Positions 24,566 through 36,301 are shown, counted from the first letter of the stretch. The stretch: 64,000 nt of DNA from Rhytidiadelphus loreus (GCA_947034895.1 OX344763.1:54187025-54251024), one strand, 5' to 3'. The notes: generated by a model from the letters alone, not told the origin. Translations and numbers: made by a program.

Positions 24566-25370
24566 GATTCAAAAAAATACGTAACTAATGGTCTCTTTGA
24601 ATGACGTACTACGTGGAATTCAAAATTGGGGCACGAACCTTCCCCTGTACTTTAGTGTCCAAAAAAATTGAATCTCATGAAAATCACGTAGAAGTAAATA
24701 GGAACCATGTTGTGCAAGTTGCAATTCTTTACAAACTCAACGATTCAAAAAAATATATAAATAATAGTAACTTTGAATGACGGTGGACGTGAAATCAAAT
24801 GTTCGAAAAGGACCAAACCCTGTATTTTGATGTCCAAAAACATATGAAGTCATGAAATTCACGTAAAACAAAATGCGAAACGTGTTGTGCAAGTTGCAAT
24901 TGTTAAATATGGTACGTCATTTGATTTTAATTAGGGCTTCAAGTATAAACTATAACACAATGCTCTGCAAATGAAAAGTTCTTTTGCATACGAAAATGCA
25001 TAAAAGTAACGTACATGTATGATTTATATGAATTGTAATTGTTCAACTTATTTAGAACTTGTACATATTTTTTCCATTCCATTTACTTAATTTATTTCAT
25101 GGATTTAGGGCTTTAGTATTTGTTAACTACAGCGCATGGCACATTTAACAAAAAGTTCTCCAGTGTATGGAAATGCATAAAAGCAACGTACATGTATGAT
25201 TTCCATGAATTGTAATTGTTCAAGTTATTTAGAACTTGTACATATTTTTTTCATTCCATTTACTTGATTCATCCCATGGCTTCTGGGCTAACATTTATTT
25301 TTTGTTAACTACTGCACATCGCTCATTAAAATAGAAGTTCTTGGCGTACAAAAATCCATTGAATTACTTT
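24566..25370. repeat. diverged tandem repeats, 176-179-bp period
   Basis: GATTCAAAAAAATA recurs at 24566 and 24742. A second set with GGGCTT... then AAAAGTTCTT recurs near 24932, 25108 and 25287, and AAATGCATAAAAG near 24996 and 25172. The two sets share the period of about one nucleosome, like a decayed satellite. Confidence 0.6.
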
Positions 25371-27047
25371 TTTTTGTTTTTCTAAAATTTTTATACTTTA
25401 CGTATAATTCCCCGAACTATAAAAAATCATTTATTTAAGGGTTTAGGGTTCTAAATGTTGAAGTTGTAAGTTTACTTACAATAGAAAATAATCATGGATA
25501 TAATACATTGAGTGCAAGCTATTTTTTTTATACATTATATATACCACATTTGATACAGTCTATCGTATTTAGGGTTCATGAAATGTCAAATGTCATGAAG
25601 AAAGATTGAAAGAGCGCGTACATTTTAAATAATTATAGAAGTTTCAAAAACTTGGAGCATTGAAAGAGACAAGGAGAGCACTGTCAATTATGCCAATCAT
25701 AAGTCACAAATCATTGTACCTAGTGGCACACTTTCAATATCTTGTACAATCATGAATGACAATTATGAGAATGAATGTCTATTTATGGTGACTAATTATT
25801 TTCAATGAGTGGTGAAAGGGACCGAACAAGTAAATTTAACTTACGTATGATTTTAAATTTGAGTTATTTCTTTCAATAATTAACTATATACTTTAAATTC
25901 AAAAATGAGAACTCTGTATTTTTTTTCCCTCTAACAGCTAATAATTTGTTTTACTCCAACCTCACAATCATGTTGTTTGAATTTTTGGTTAAAAAATTAA
26001 ATCACTCTTACTTACAATTATTTGGGCTTTCATTTCAATTATAGTTTTCTTACATCCAATGCAATTGTGAGAAGTTTGTGAACTCCATTTAGTACAAAAA
26101 GATTGTGCAATAAAACATTCATTTGTTGAAGTGGGCCAATAGAGTAGTTTAGGGGTTCTTTGAGTTAAAATAAAAATGAAATTCCCATATTTTGGATTTC
26201 GGGTATGGTCTCTACACGGAAAGTTTAGTACTTCTTCAACAATCGATATTCAAGAATTATAAATATGAGCTATAGGTTTCGACTAACTATCGTCTTCAAA
26301 TACTCTAAGTAATGGCAATTGTAGAAATAAAATAATTACATAAAAATGAAATGTTTGAAATGAAAATCTTCTTAATATGTGGTACACAATTTTTATACCT
26401 CATTGATACGGAAAAAATACAAGCGCAAATTCCTTAACTTCAGAAAGAGATTGAAGGTGTTTTTTTAAAGAAATCAATACTTCGGAATCAATTGTTTTAA
26501 TTAATAGAAAAGTATTATTTGAAAGTAAAAATTCTGTAGAAGATGTTCCATTTTTTTTCACAATTTCGAGGATGAATAGTTGCATTTCTATATATTACAG
26601 AAGGATTCACTGTCATGCATTGGACATTTAGTGTCCACAATAGCGTTACTGGGCTAAGTGGTTCACAATCAAAGGTTAGAGCGTACATGTACCCTTAAGC
26701 GCTTTTACGTTTTTATTGTGGATAATGAAGAAAGGTCTTGCAGACTTTCTTTAATCCAACTACCTTGTCATTCATCCAATGTAATATTTGAATCTTCAGA
26801 AGACAACCTTCTTTTATGCACAATTTCAGGAAATTTTGGTAAATGGTGTTATTGTATGAAAGTATAATACAAAAAAAATGAAAGGTATTACAGTACAAAG
26901 GTATAATACAAGAAGAGTCAAAACTGTTACTGTACAAAGGTATAAAACAAAAAGAGTCAAAATTTCGAAAATGATATATGCGTTAAGGTATTAAATATTG
27001 TTGAACAAGGCCTACGTATAAAGGAGGCTTCGATTCAAAGCAAACAT

Positions 27048-27215
27048 ATGGGCGGGTATGAGCATCGGGCAGGTATAAGCATTGGGCGGATATGGACAAT
27101 GGTCGGTTACGGGTATCGAGTAGGTACGGGTATCGGGTAGGTACAAGCATGAGGCGGATATGGACCTCGGGCGGGTATGGGTATCGGGCAGGTACGATTA
27201 TCGCCCAGGTCCACA
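27048..27215 (+). repeat. GGGCGGGTAT minisatellite
   Basis: Imperfect repeats of about 18 bp built on GGGTATCGGGCAGGTA. Confidence 0.7.
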
Positions 27216-27274
27216 GCAAGTTTCACGTCACCCAAAACGAGTTAGGGTTTGGCGCTCATCGTCTTGCGCTCTCG

Positions 27275-27600
27275 ATGTTTTGGGTTGTGCATTGGGCTAT
27301 GGGTTTCGAATTGGAGTGAGGTTTTCGAGGAGGCTGTGCATTGGGCTGTGCATTGGGTTGTGGGTTTTGAATTGGAGTGAGGTTTTCGAGGAGGCTGTGC
27401 ATTGGGCTGTGGGTTGCGAATTGGAGTGGGTTGCGAATTGGATTGAGGTCTTCGAGGAGGCTGGCGGTGCTTCGAGCAGGTTGGGGGTGCTTCCAAGAGG
27501 GTGGCGTTGCTTCGAGGAGGGTGGCGTTGCTTCCAGGAGGGTGGCGTTGCTTCGAGGAGGTTGGCGGTGGTTCAAGGAGGTTGGCGGACAACGAGGTCTT
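27275..27600 (+). repeat. compound minisatellite
   Basis: A 60-70-bp unit with GAGGAGGCTGTGCATTGGG occurs three times; it is followed by about 20-27-bp units with GAGGAGGGTGGCGTTGCTTC. Confidence 0.7.
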
Positions 27601-28239
27601 GGTGGGTGGAGGAGGTTTAGGATTGAATTTTGCGGTGGTTGCCCGGTGGGCTTGCAGGCCGTCCATCGACAGCTCCGCCAAGACAGGTAACGAAATTTTG
27701 CAGCAGGTTACGAATTTTGTTTTCTCAGCAGTTCTGGCTTGCAGAAATCTATAGGAAGTCTGTCAAATTAAAGATTCAATTGGGTTTGTAAGGATTCAAA
27801 TTAAGGATTCAATTGGGTTTTCAATTCTTTTTAAGGATTCAATTGGGTTTTTAGCTGAGCTAGAGGAAGCTGAATTCTCCGCTTCCAAAGTGGCAGTTGA
27901 GTGGCATTTTCATGACTGTGAGTACTTATGCTTAAGAAATTTTTGAAGAATTCAATTCAGTTTTAGAGCTACTGAAGAGCTGGGAAGCTGAATTCTCTCG
28001 CTCGTACAGAATGCGTACATATTCTGTTTCTTGCTTGGGTCGGTCTGTGCTTGCTTGGGCCGGTCTGTACGTTGAATTGAAGTTGATTTATTGTGGCTAT
28101 GCAGAACAGCTGGAGCGCTCGCGAAGGAAGGTAGTTGTGAAATTGGGAGGTCTCGAAGGAAGTTGCTGACTTCGAGGAGCTTGGCACACCAACTTCGAGC
28201 AGTCGTCTAACCTGATTTGTCAGGTATTTCATTTAACCC

Positions 28240-28470
28240 GTTATTGCTGCACTTGAATTGCATTTTGAATTGCGCTTGAATTGCATTTTGAGTTGCTGCA
28301 CTTGCATTTTGAATTGCGCTTGAATTGTATTTTGAATTGCTGTGCTTGAATTGCTGCACTTGAGTTGCTGCACTTGCATTTTGAATTGCGCTTGAATTGT
28401 ATTTTGAATTGCTGTGCTTGAATTGCTGCACTTGAATTGCATTTTGAATTTGCACTTGAATTGCGTTGCT
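28240..28470 (-). repeat. TTGAATTGCATT minisatellite
   Basis: Short units of TTGAATTG with a higher-order unit of about 78 bp present twice (near 28292 and 28370). Confidence 0.7.
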
Positions 28471-28882
28471 GAGAGTCAGAAATGTCAGAACTAGAGCAAC
28501 CAGTGCTAGAAATGTCACTAGTTTAACTAGGGTTCGAGATTCAGTTATATTTTTGATTCAATGTGCGCAGGGTTAGAGATTTAGTGACATTTCTGATTCA
28601 AGCATGTAGTTTTGTTGTTATCAATCTAGAGTCCAGTAATAGATAGAAGTTCGAATACGTACTTAGTTCCACAACCGGATTGAACCTGCAAAATCAAAGA
28701 TTTGTTTATCGACTGCAACTGTATTGCTAGCAAAATTAGTTCCAATTGTCTAGTTAGAAGGAAACCCTAAAATCTGAGAATGAATTACTGGCTCCGACCG
28801 TTGTTCTAGAAATTTCAGAAGTTGCCCAAGTAAATTAGAAACCCTAATATAAACCTAAAGCCTGAAACACGAACAGAACGAG

Positions 28883-29488
28883 TCATTTTAGCGTGACTCG
28901 CGCTAAATGACAGTTCAAAAATTCTACAATCATAAATCTGACTATTTAGCGCGAGTCGCGCTAAACTGCATCCAGTCCGGACCGTGATTGAAACAATTCA
29001 ATCGCATAATCCATCATCGCATTCGCAGAACACCTCAACCCTATATAAACGACTTCCCGAATACCGTATACGAGGACACCAATGCCCGTAAAACTCTGTG
29101 CACAAGAACTGACAGACTTCGTACCGCAGCCTCAAGTTTAAACACTTTAGCGCGGTTCGCGCTAAACTACGAACCTCCACTCATCCACACAGTATGATAC
29201 TAGAAATACATAAAATATGTGACACCAGGACTACACAGATACACCAACAAAATAACTACCCATACTCTTTAGCGCGACTCGTGCTAAAAAGCAATCACCC
29301 AATGATACATACCTCAACAAACTAGATACTGGGAGCACACCCAATAAGTCAGACAACATAGAGACCCCAAGAATAACACACATGATGTTTAGCGCGAGCC
29401 GCGCTAAACATCAAACACCCGCTTAGACCCTGTAAACACAAACTCGCACACAGTGTACCCCGCACACTTTAGCGCGGTTCGCACTAAA
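28883..29488. repeat. cluster of six GCGCGA palindromes upstream of the ParB-like gene
   Basis: Palindromes at 28883-28910, 28945-28965, 29146-29166, 29268-29288, 29388-29408 and 29468-29488. Core TTTAGCGCG, a 3-bp centre, then CGCGCTAAA; central bases vary (GTC, GTT, AGC). Arms agree beyond the core in some (GATG...CATC at 29384-29412). They end 49 bp before the ATG at 29537. Confidence 0.85.
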
Positions 29489-29536
29489 CAACAAACACAT
29501 CACAAATTATCTCACTCCTCTGTCGTGTGATGCAGA

Positions 29537-32500
29537 ATGGAAAACCAGATCAAGGCACTGGAAATGTACTTCAAGAAGTGCGAAGTCCAGCTGCACGAGG
29601 ACGATAAAAGTGCGGACGATAACCTCATCGAAGGAGAATATTGGGAGTTCAAAGAACCAGAGAGAGTATAATCATGGAGCTTCTTCATGATTCCTTTCAT
29701 AAACCAAATCTGCTTCTCTTACAAGTTCAGGAATGCACAGTGCCACCTACAGCTCTCCTTCCACGAGAAAATTAAGGATGTAGAAGCTAACACGCATCCC
29801 ATGATCAAAGTGAAATGCATGACAATAATTCCTGGATCTCGCCGGCAGGATCAATACCATTTTGCTATTTGCATTGACTCCGTCCTGATTCCCTTCCATC
29901 TCAGCCCCTTCCTCTCGAGTCTCGAACCAACTCCCTACCGCGATAAGATCAAAGAGCTGGAAAAGAAACTGGACAATAACGAGTGGAACAATGCCAACGG
30001 GACTCCTCTTTCGTGGAAGAAACTATGCAGTAAAATCCGCATGCTCTTCAACGATTTTCACACGCTCAAGGGAAAGATGGAGATGCAACAAGAAAATAAC
30101 AGACCTCGATCTGTATCAAAGGAGATCATGAACACCGGAGTCAGCCAGACATCAAAACTGAAGATTAAGCAAGAGCCCGGTGCCAGTCGAGGTCAGAGGA
30201 AGTCTGTGACGCCAGCGTCCAAGGCCCAACCGCGGAAGGGGAAAAAAGCTGCTACTGCAACTCCCGAAAAGACAAAGCCACCAAAAGATTCTGAAACATC
30301 AGAGGTGGCAGAAGGAAGTTACGTGGACGAAATGGAAAATGTGCCACACTCCCGGGCAACAGAGAACAAACCTGACTACGAGCACATCAGCCAGGTGTAC
30401 AAGAAATTTTGGAGCACCTACGACGATGCTTACGTCTTCGCTCTCGATGAGAAGAAGGAGATCGACATTTCCCAGTTGATTGAGGCACCTCTGATATATA
30501 ACATCCGTTCCAAAGAAAACCGCATTGTCGAAGACATGGTGAATTATCTACTCAACATACCTGACAAGAGTACCAAACAAACACTATGTGTTATGCCCGT
30601 CGGCTTCAGCCACAAGCCGACAAGGTGGGAGGACATTGAGGATGGAATATTTTACATCATCAACGGACAACATAGTGTTGAAGCAAGCAAATACATGTTC
30701 GATGACGACAACAACGTGGACGTGGATGAGAGGGAGCACTTCCGTAGATGGAACTGCTTCGTTGTGTGGTCAGAGGACGCTGAGAAGTTGCGAGCCATCT
30801 CCGCGTATTACAACCGAACAAATCATTTTGTGGCGGTCCAACCATCTTGGGCGACCAATATCCTGGGAGCACGGAAAGTGTGGGAAGACATGGGAAGGCC
30901 CGAGAATCCAACGCAAACAAAGTCCGTTGGATCTCTGGCGGCCACAAGAAGGACCGTCGAGAACCGGCACAAGAGAGAAGCATTCCAGGTGAGTTTTAGC
31001 GCGAGGCGCGCTAAACTGCAACATTGAAAATTCATTTCATTAATTTCTCGGGATATATGAACATGTTTTCAACTCTGATGATATTTCCTTAAACATGTTT
31101 CAGGTGTTCGAGAAGGCAATGTACGTCAGATTCTCCATGATTGACGTTGTGAAGAATTTGAAAATCTCAAAAACAAAGTCGAAGGAGGAAAAGCTGAAGC
31201 TAACCAACGAACTCAGACTCATCACAACTCCCGATGAGGTGTACAGACTCTGGAGCGAGGTGATCACCGCTGCCGCGCACGGAGAACTCTTCAACCCCGA
31301 CACGGACATGATGTTCAATGAAAAACCGGGTTGGAATCTCGAGAGTTGCATGTTGAATCGAGAATTCTTCAAGCACCTGGGTAATTTGAGCTATGATGAA
31401 ATAGCAAAACTTGCTAAACATCTGTTGAATCAGTCGGGAGGAAAACGCAATCATGCTTACCCGAAGGTCATGGTCAAGAGTATCACCTCAGTCCTAGATG
31501 ACTGCTTCAGCACCAAGGAGTGGGTTGAACGTCGTAAGCGGAAGAACCTCATGATCAAGGAGCTTCATGAAATCAAACCTCAACTTGGGCTCATGAATGC
31601 TCATAACGAGATTATCAACGAGAACTGGAAGGCCTTCAAAAAGGAACGATTCTTCTCCAGCGCCACTATGGATGTACTCCTCGACAGACCAGGAGAAGCC
31701 TACTTTGGCAAAGCGAAGAACAAGTCTTCAAGAAACAAGACGATCACTGAGCTGTCCCAGGATGCCTATGATTTCTTCAAGATGTTTCTCTTGCACAAAT
31801 CAAAATTCGAGAAATCGACAGCAAGTGGTCACTACCGGCCCTATGAGTACCTTGGAAATAGTACCAAGGAATGGCCAAAGAAGGTGTGGACTGCGGAGAC
31901 TAGAAACTATCTTGCGTTGGGGGTGATTGACTTCAGGTCCTTGCCAGGAATTGAGAAGAAGGAGAGCTCTACGGTGGACAAACCGTATTTCGTCGAAGTA
32001 CTCGCATCAATGGAGGCGAAAAAAAACCCTGCACTTGAAGATGTTCCATCATGGCTCTTCATTTGTGGTGACGAGAAGGAGCAAGTCCAAGTTCTGAAAT
32101 TTATTGAATCTGACGAGGTTCTCGAATCGTATACGATTTCGTACTCCGTGTACTCTGCTGGGAAGAACGATCGCCTCGGAGATCTTCCCGCAGCGAAGAC
32201 GCCGAAGAAAGTGTTCTTGATCTTCTTGCAGGATCCCCAAAACGAAAACACGGTAGAAATTCCAGAGGAATTCGAGTGTCCGGAGACGGCACGATACCTC
32301 AAAGCTCGCGCTTACAGTGAGCTTGAGTATCGGATATACAACACCGAGTTGAGAATTGAATTTTACTTGTGGCTCGTGAAAGCCTTCTGCAAGAGTGGCA
32401 TGTCAATCTATTCTTCTTTCACTGGGGGGAAACTTACGTGCGCGGCCGTGGTAAGTAATGTGATTGCACTTCAGCGCGAGTCGCGCTAAACAAACATATC

Positions 32501-33673
32501 AATGTCAGTTGATCTGAATGATGTTATCACTCAATTTATGTTTCAACAATAGTACCAGCTGTCCTTTTAGCGCGGGCCGCGCTAAAGCGACTTGACTTTC
32601 TTGATAATCGAAATAATCATTTGATTTTGTCTTGGCAGATGAGTAATGTCAACATCTTCGCCACTGGAATGGGTACTCAATCAGCATGGTGGGAAGACAT
32701 TTGTAGAAAGGCAATAATGCTAGATATAGCGGACTTTCTTGAGAGTGGGTACTCGAGGGCTGCTGCTGCAGCTGGTCCAAGTACTACACCCCCCACTGCG
32801 AAGAGAAAACTGAGGTCGTCTCAGACATCCAAAATGAGTGATCCTCTACGGAGGGAGGTTCCACGCTATGATGATGTCGCATCTGATTCGGAATCCGATG
32901 AGGAGGAGGAAGACATCGACGAAGATGGACCTTTGGGGATCGATGAGATGGCAACTCCTACAAGTCGACCATCGACAGATATACATGGTTCATCGGCGAG
33001 CTCTATGTTACCTCCGTTGCCTGGGACGCCGAGGACTGCTACTCCGTCTGGGCGGCCACATAAAAAGAGGAAGCACAATTCAATGTCAAGTATCGCGCAA
33101 CAGTTGGCGGAGATTTCAGCGCAAAATGCAGTTTCCTTGGCTAATCTGCAGCAACAATCTCAGTTGACGCAGCAGCAAAACGAGCTTGCACTGGCATAGT
33201 TGAGGGCGGAACAGTTGAAGGAGAGGGCTGAAAACCTTGAAATGCACAAGCATAATCAAGAGTGGATGCGGTTGGAGTCTCAAACCAACCGAGAGCTAGC
33301 CCTGCAGAATAGAGAGATGATGCAGATTTTGATCAAGAAGGTCGGGGTTGAGCCGATCGCAGCGTTGCCACCTCCTGCCGTGACTCCAATGTTGGAGCTG
33401 CAAGGTCTGCCGTCTGGCTCTAACATCAGCAATGCCTCCAGTCCGTCGCTGCCTGTGCCGGTGTCTCCGCCACTTCCCAGTAGTGCACCGGAGTCTCCAC
33501 CTGCGTTGCCGATCGATGATGATCCTGTTCATAACCCCTCATCCCCGAAGGCTGCACCGATTTTGCCCTCAAAGACGGACATTGGGCAAAACCTGTCTAG
33601 TGATGCTTCCGAGGTGGAGCCTGGAAGTGATGCACTGCCCACCGAAGATCAACCTGCAGGTTCTGCCCAATAA
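29537..33673 (+). CDS. ParB-like / degenerate methyltransferase-like protein, three exons
   Basis: Exons 29537-30988, 31104-32450 and 32639-33673; both introns are GT-AG and phase 0 (...EAFQ|VFEKAM..., ...CAAV|MSNVN...), giving 1,277 codons. A ParB-type motif (YIINGQHSVEAS, about 30650-30690) follows a basic/acidic linker. The exon 2-3 junction encodes IYSSFTGGKLTCAAV then a helix ending WWEDICRKAI, which resembles SAM-binding motif I plus the next helix of N4/N6-adenine-type DNA methylases, though the glycines are partly lost. I see no DPPY/NPPY-type motif, so it is probably not active. The C-terminus is Gln-rich coiled coil and Pro/Ser-rich. Two in-frame stops interrupt it: TAA at 29669-29671 and TAG at 33197-33199, both explicable by CpA to TpA. 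Both introns carry the element's palindrome. Confidence 0.6.
30995..31015. repeat. palindrome in intron 1
   Basis: TTTAGCGCG-AGG-CGCGCTAAA, 6 bp after the splice donor of the ParB-like gene. Confidence 0.85.
32470..32490. repeat. palindrome in intron 2, first
   Basis: TTCAGCGCGAGTCGCGCTAA; 20 bp after the splice donor, one arm with a C for T change. Confidence 0.8.
32566..32586. repeat. palindrome in intron 2, second
   Basis: TTTAGCGCG-GGC-CGCGCTAAA; about 50 bp before the splice acceptor. Confidence 0.8.
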
Positions 33674-33701
33674 ACACTTAGTCATCATTGCCTTGTGTAG
33701 A

Positions 33702-33722
33702 TTTAGCGCGGCTCGCGCTAAA
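33702..33722. repeat. palindrome between ParB-like and phosphatase genes
   Basis: TTTAGCGCG-GCT-CGCGCTAAA, 29 bp after the ParB-like stop codon. Confidence 0.8.
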
Positions 33723-33922
33723 CTGTTTGGTAGAGAGTGATCTCAAATTTTGTAAATAGGAGCAGTAATCGATGCTTATCGGACGTTCATGGTAGAGACA
33801 TTAGTTCTGGTTTAGACGATTTTGGACTCAGTTTTGTATTGTAAGAGACAGTTATCTCTGAAAATGTAAGATATATCTCAAAGAGAAACTTTTCCAAATC
33901 GTGAATTGCAGGCCATGTGGAT

Positions 33923-34998
33923 ATGGAAAGTTGTCCTGAGGTTTGTGTCCTCCCTTCTACACAAAATGAACTGGTGACGACATCACATTTTGAAACTGAG
34001 GATGATAATCCAGTCACGACAGCTGAACTCTTAGAACTCGATGACGATACGTCGACTCTTGATCTTGTGAATACCGGTTGTGAAAATGATGTTCAGCCTT
34101 CAAGTTCGATAGTGGAGAAGGTATAGTCCCTTGTTCCCTTACGGCGTGATTAGACTTTTTTTCTATTTTTTCCCTCTGGCTATGACTTGATTTCACATGA
34201 CGGCCAAGCAAAGCCAATTTCACGATCGTAACTGCTCCCCGTTCATACGTTTGTTAGCAGGGCTCCGATACTACAGTAGTTCGTGAGGGCACTTCCGAGG
34301 GCATCCATCGTCCATTGAGGTCTAGGGTGGCAGAGAAGTGGATGAACGTCGTCCTAGACCTCAATGGCATTTTATGCCGCAGCGAGGACTGGAAGTCAAA
34401 TAGTTCAACCAAGCATTTTCAAAACGAGTCAGAGCCGCACTCTGCGACGGTCGGTGCAATTGTTGGACCAAAAGCAGTTTATGTCCGTCCAAATTGCCTT
34501 GAGTTCTTGAAGGAGATAGGGAGGATAGCTAAAATCACTATATGGAGCTCTATGAAAAAAACCACGACCGATGAGATCTGTGTGTACCTCTTTCGAGAAG
34601 GAAGGTGGCCCTTCCTCGTTCTGGGGCAAGACTCCTGCAAGACTATTAAGTGCAGGGATAGAGCCGGAAGGCTGTCCTCTTACAAGGAACCGGGAACGAA
34701 TAAGGATTTGTTCCTTAAGAACCTAGATTTCCTTTTCACAGGCTTCCACGGGAATTTCACTTCTCAGAATACAGTGATTGTGGACGATAGTCCGCGCAAA
34801 CATATCATGAACAAGCCTGAGAATGTGATATTAGCGGATTCTTGGAGCAACCGAGGAAACGGTGACAAAGACACGTTCCTTCTGACGGTCCTTCTTCCTT
34901 GGTTCCAACAATTGCACGTCAACCGTAGCAATGGTTTGAAGTCCTTCAGAGAGAATAAAAAGTGGAGGATTGGGAGACGGATGCTGTGCGAAGAATGA
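33923..34998 (+). CDS. HAD-family (FCP1/NIF-like) phosphatase
   Basis: Two exons, 33923-34120 and 34261-34998, joined in phase 0 by a GT-AG intron (...SSIVEK|GSDTTVV...). An upstream exon is possible because AG precedes the frame at 33911. Motifs: VVLDLNGILC (HAD motif I; the first Asp is kept, the second acidic position is Asn), VRPNCLEFLKEI, TIWSSM (motif II) and VIVDDSPRK (motif IV). FCP1/SCP-type enzymes remove phosphate from Ser/Thr, classically on the RNA polymerase II tail. Because the general acid/base Asp appears replaced by Asn, activity is doubtful. The N-terminal exon is acidic and low-complexity. It lies 250 bp downstream of the ParB-like gene on the same strand inside the 17.8-kb element. 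Confidence 0.65.
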
Positions 34999-35155
34999 GG
35001 TCGTCGAGAGTATGAAAATCTTATGGAGGTCCTCCGTGGGTCAGCTAGTGTTAGTTAGACGTGTTTTTGGAGGTATGCAGCTAGTCGTGTTTTTAGAGTC
35101 CAGAGAAATTGTATTGAATGTAATACGCTAATTTTGGCGCATTTCTCTATTGCAT

Positions 35156-35176
35156 TTTAGCACTGCTCACGCTAAA
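35156..35176. repeat. diverged palindrome downstream of the phosphatase
   Basis: TTTTAGCACTGCTCACGCTAAAA; two CG positions have become CA/TG, as expected from deamination of methylated CpG. Confidence 0.65.
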
Positions 35177-35292
35177 ATGTAGTTGGGATAATGTTTACCG
35201 TGAAATTCATGTATCTGAAGTTCAAGCATAACCATCTGTACTTATGATGCGTTGACAATTCTACGGCTAATTCTGTTTTTGTTCTCTATCAG

Positions 35293-35937
35293 ATGAGAAA
35301 CGGGTCTACCAGTTCCAAGATTATTGAGATTCTTCCATGTCAGGCGTCCGAGGACTCTATTCTCGACTATGGACAATACATCATACTTAGTACGGGGAAT
35401 TTCCTTTGCTCGGCCCCGACTGTTAATTCCACCATGGACTTCTCTATCAAGCACGTCGAAGACGGTGTGGTAAACAGCCCCCCTGACAAGAGGCCGCGCT
35501 TGCCAATTTCGTGCTTGCCATCTCCTCTGCGCTCTAGAGCAACCAGGGATTCGTCAACGTCGCCAACTATTTCTGAGAAAGGGACGCAGAGGAAGCTTTA
35601 TGGAGATGCTAATTGTTTGATGATGACACCAGAAGTGAAAGTCCATACGCCAAGTGACCCGCTCTCGTTTGAAAAAAAAACTAGACCTGCTAGCGTTCGA
35701 CCTCTGCTTCCACGTTCCCGTGCATTGTCTCAATCAGCAAGATTAAAGAGAAATGCGGAGAGGTCATGTAGTACTCAGTCCTCCACTCCTACTTGGGACT
35801 CTTGGGAGAGAAGGTCACTACTAGCACAAAGAAGAGAGCATATGCGTCAAGAAGGTGCAGGTGTCCGGGGGGGGTACAGTCGTGGGCCTGAAATTCTGAG
35901 GGCCCTCGAGAAGATGAAGAGTACGTCGTGCAGTTGA
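35293..35937 (+). CDS. uncharacterised Ser/Arg-rich ORF
   Basis: A 214-codon frame starts MRNGSTSSKIIEILP just after a CAG splice-acceptor-like site, so it may be a 3' exon or a separate gene. It has a KRPRLP nuclear-localisation-like patch and a Ser/Arg/Pro-rich middle (LPSPLRSRATRDSSTSP), and ends ...ALEKMKSTSCS. I recognise no domain. It follows the phosphatase by 294 bp on the same strand and is the last ORF before the right TIR. Confidence 0.45.
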   Translation: MRNGSTSSKIIEILPCQASEDSILDYGQYIILSTGNFLCSAPTVNSTMDFSIKHVEDGVVNSPPDKRPRLPISCLPSPLRSRATRDSSTSPTISEKGTQRKLYGDANCLMMTPEVKVHTPSDPLSFEKKTRPASVRPLLPRSRALSQSARLKRNAERSCSTQSSTPTWDSWERRSLLAQRREHMRQEGAGVRGGYSRGPEILRALEKMKSTSCS

Positions 35938-36301
35938 TAGTTGAGCTTTGTATATGTACATTTCTGTTACATGATGTTAAGGCTTGTCCCTGTGAGTTCT
36001 AATTCACTATTGACTTAGGTGGGAACATAGGGTTGCTATTGGCACGCAATCATTACTTGGATACTACACTTGTAATTGCATAGACGAGTATGTATTGCAC
36101 ACATAGGAAAGCAAATATGTGTAAATGATATGAATTTCCTTACTAATAGAGATGCAATGCACATAATTTTGAGTATATTTTTTCTAAATCTTCTATACGA
36201 TGATAGTTTTCATTGCCATTGATTGCTTTCTATGTGTTTGCTGACGTTTAATTTGCTTCGGGACATTCTAATGCCTTAGAATTAAACTCTCAATTCTGTG
36301 G

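Larger units (their letters stand above)
22861..28882. other. long non-coding interior of the 17.8-kb element
   Basis: About 6 kb without a supportable gene. A 103-codon ORF at 23201-23512 (plus) has no recognisable domain. The rest is AT-rich, with the telomere-like motifs, tandem repeats and minisatellites listed separately. ORFs at 27.1-27.8 kb and 28.2-28.5 kb are translations of the minisatellites. Confidence 0.5.

Noticed and set aside
27092..27754. Several overlapping 75-176-codon ORFs on both strands
   Set aside because: They are translations of minisatellites with no domain and no codon-level constraint visible.
28207..28518. Gln/Asn/Ser-rich ORFs on the minus strand
   Set aside because: Translation of the TTGAATTGCATT minisatellite.
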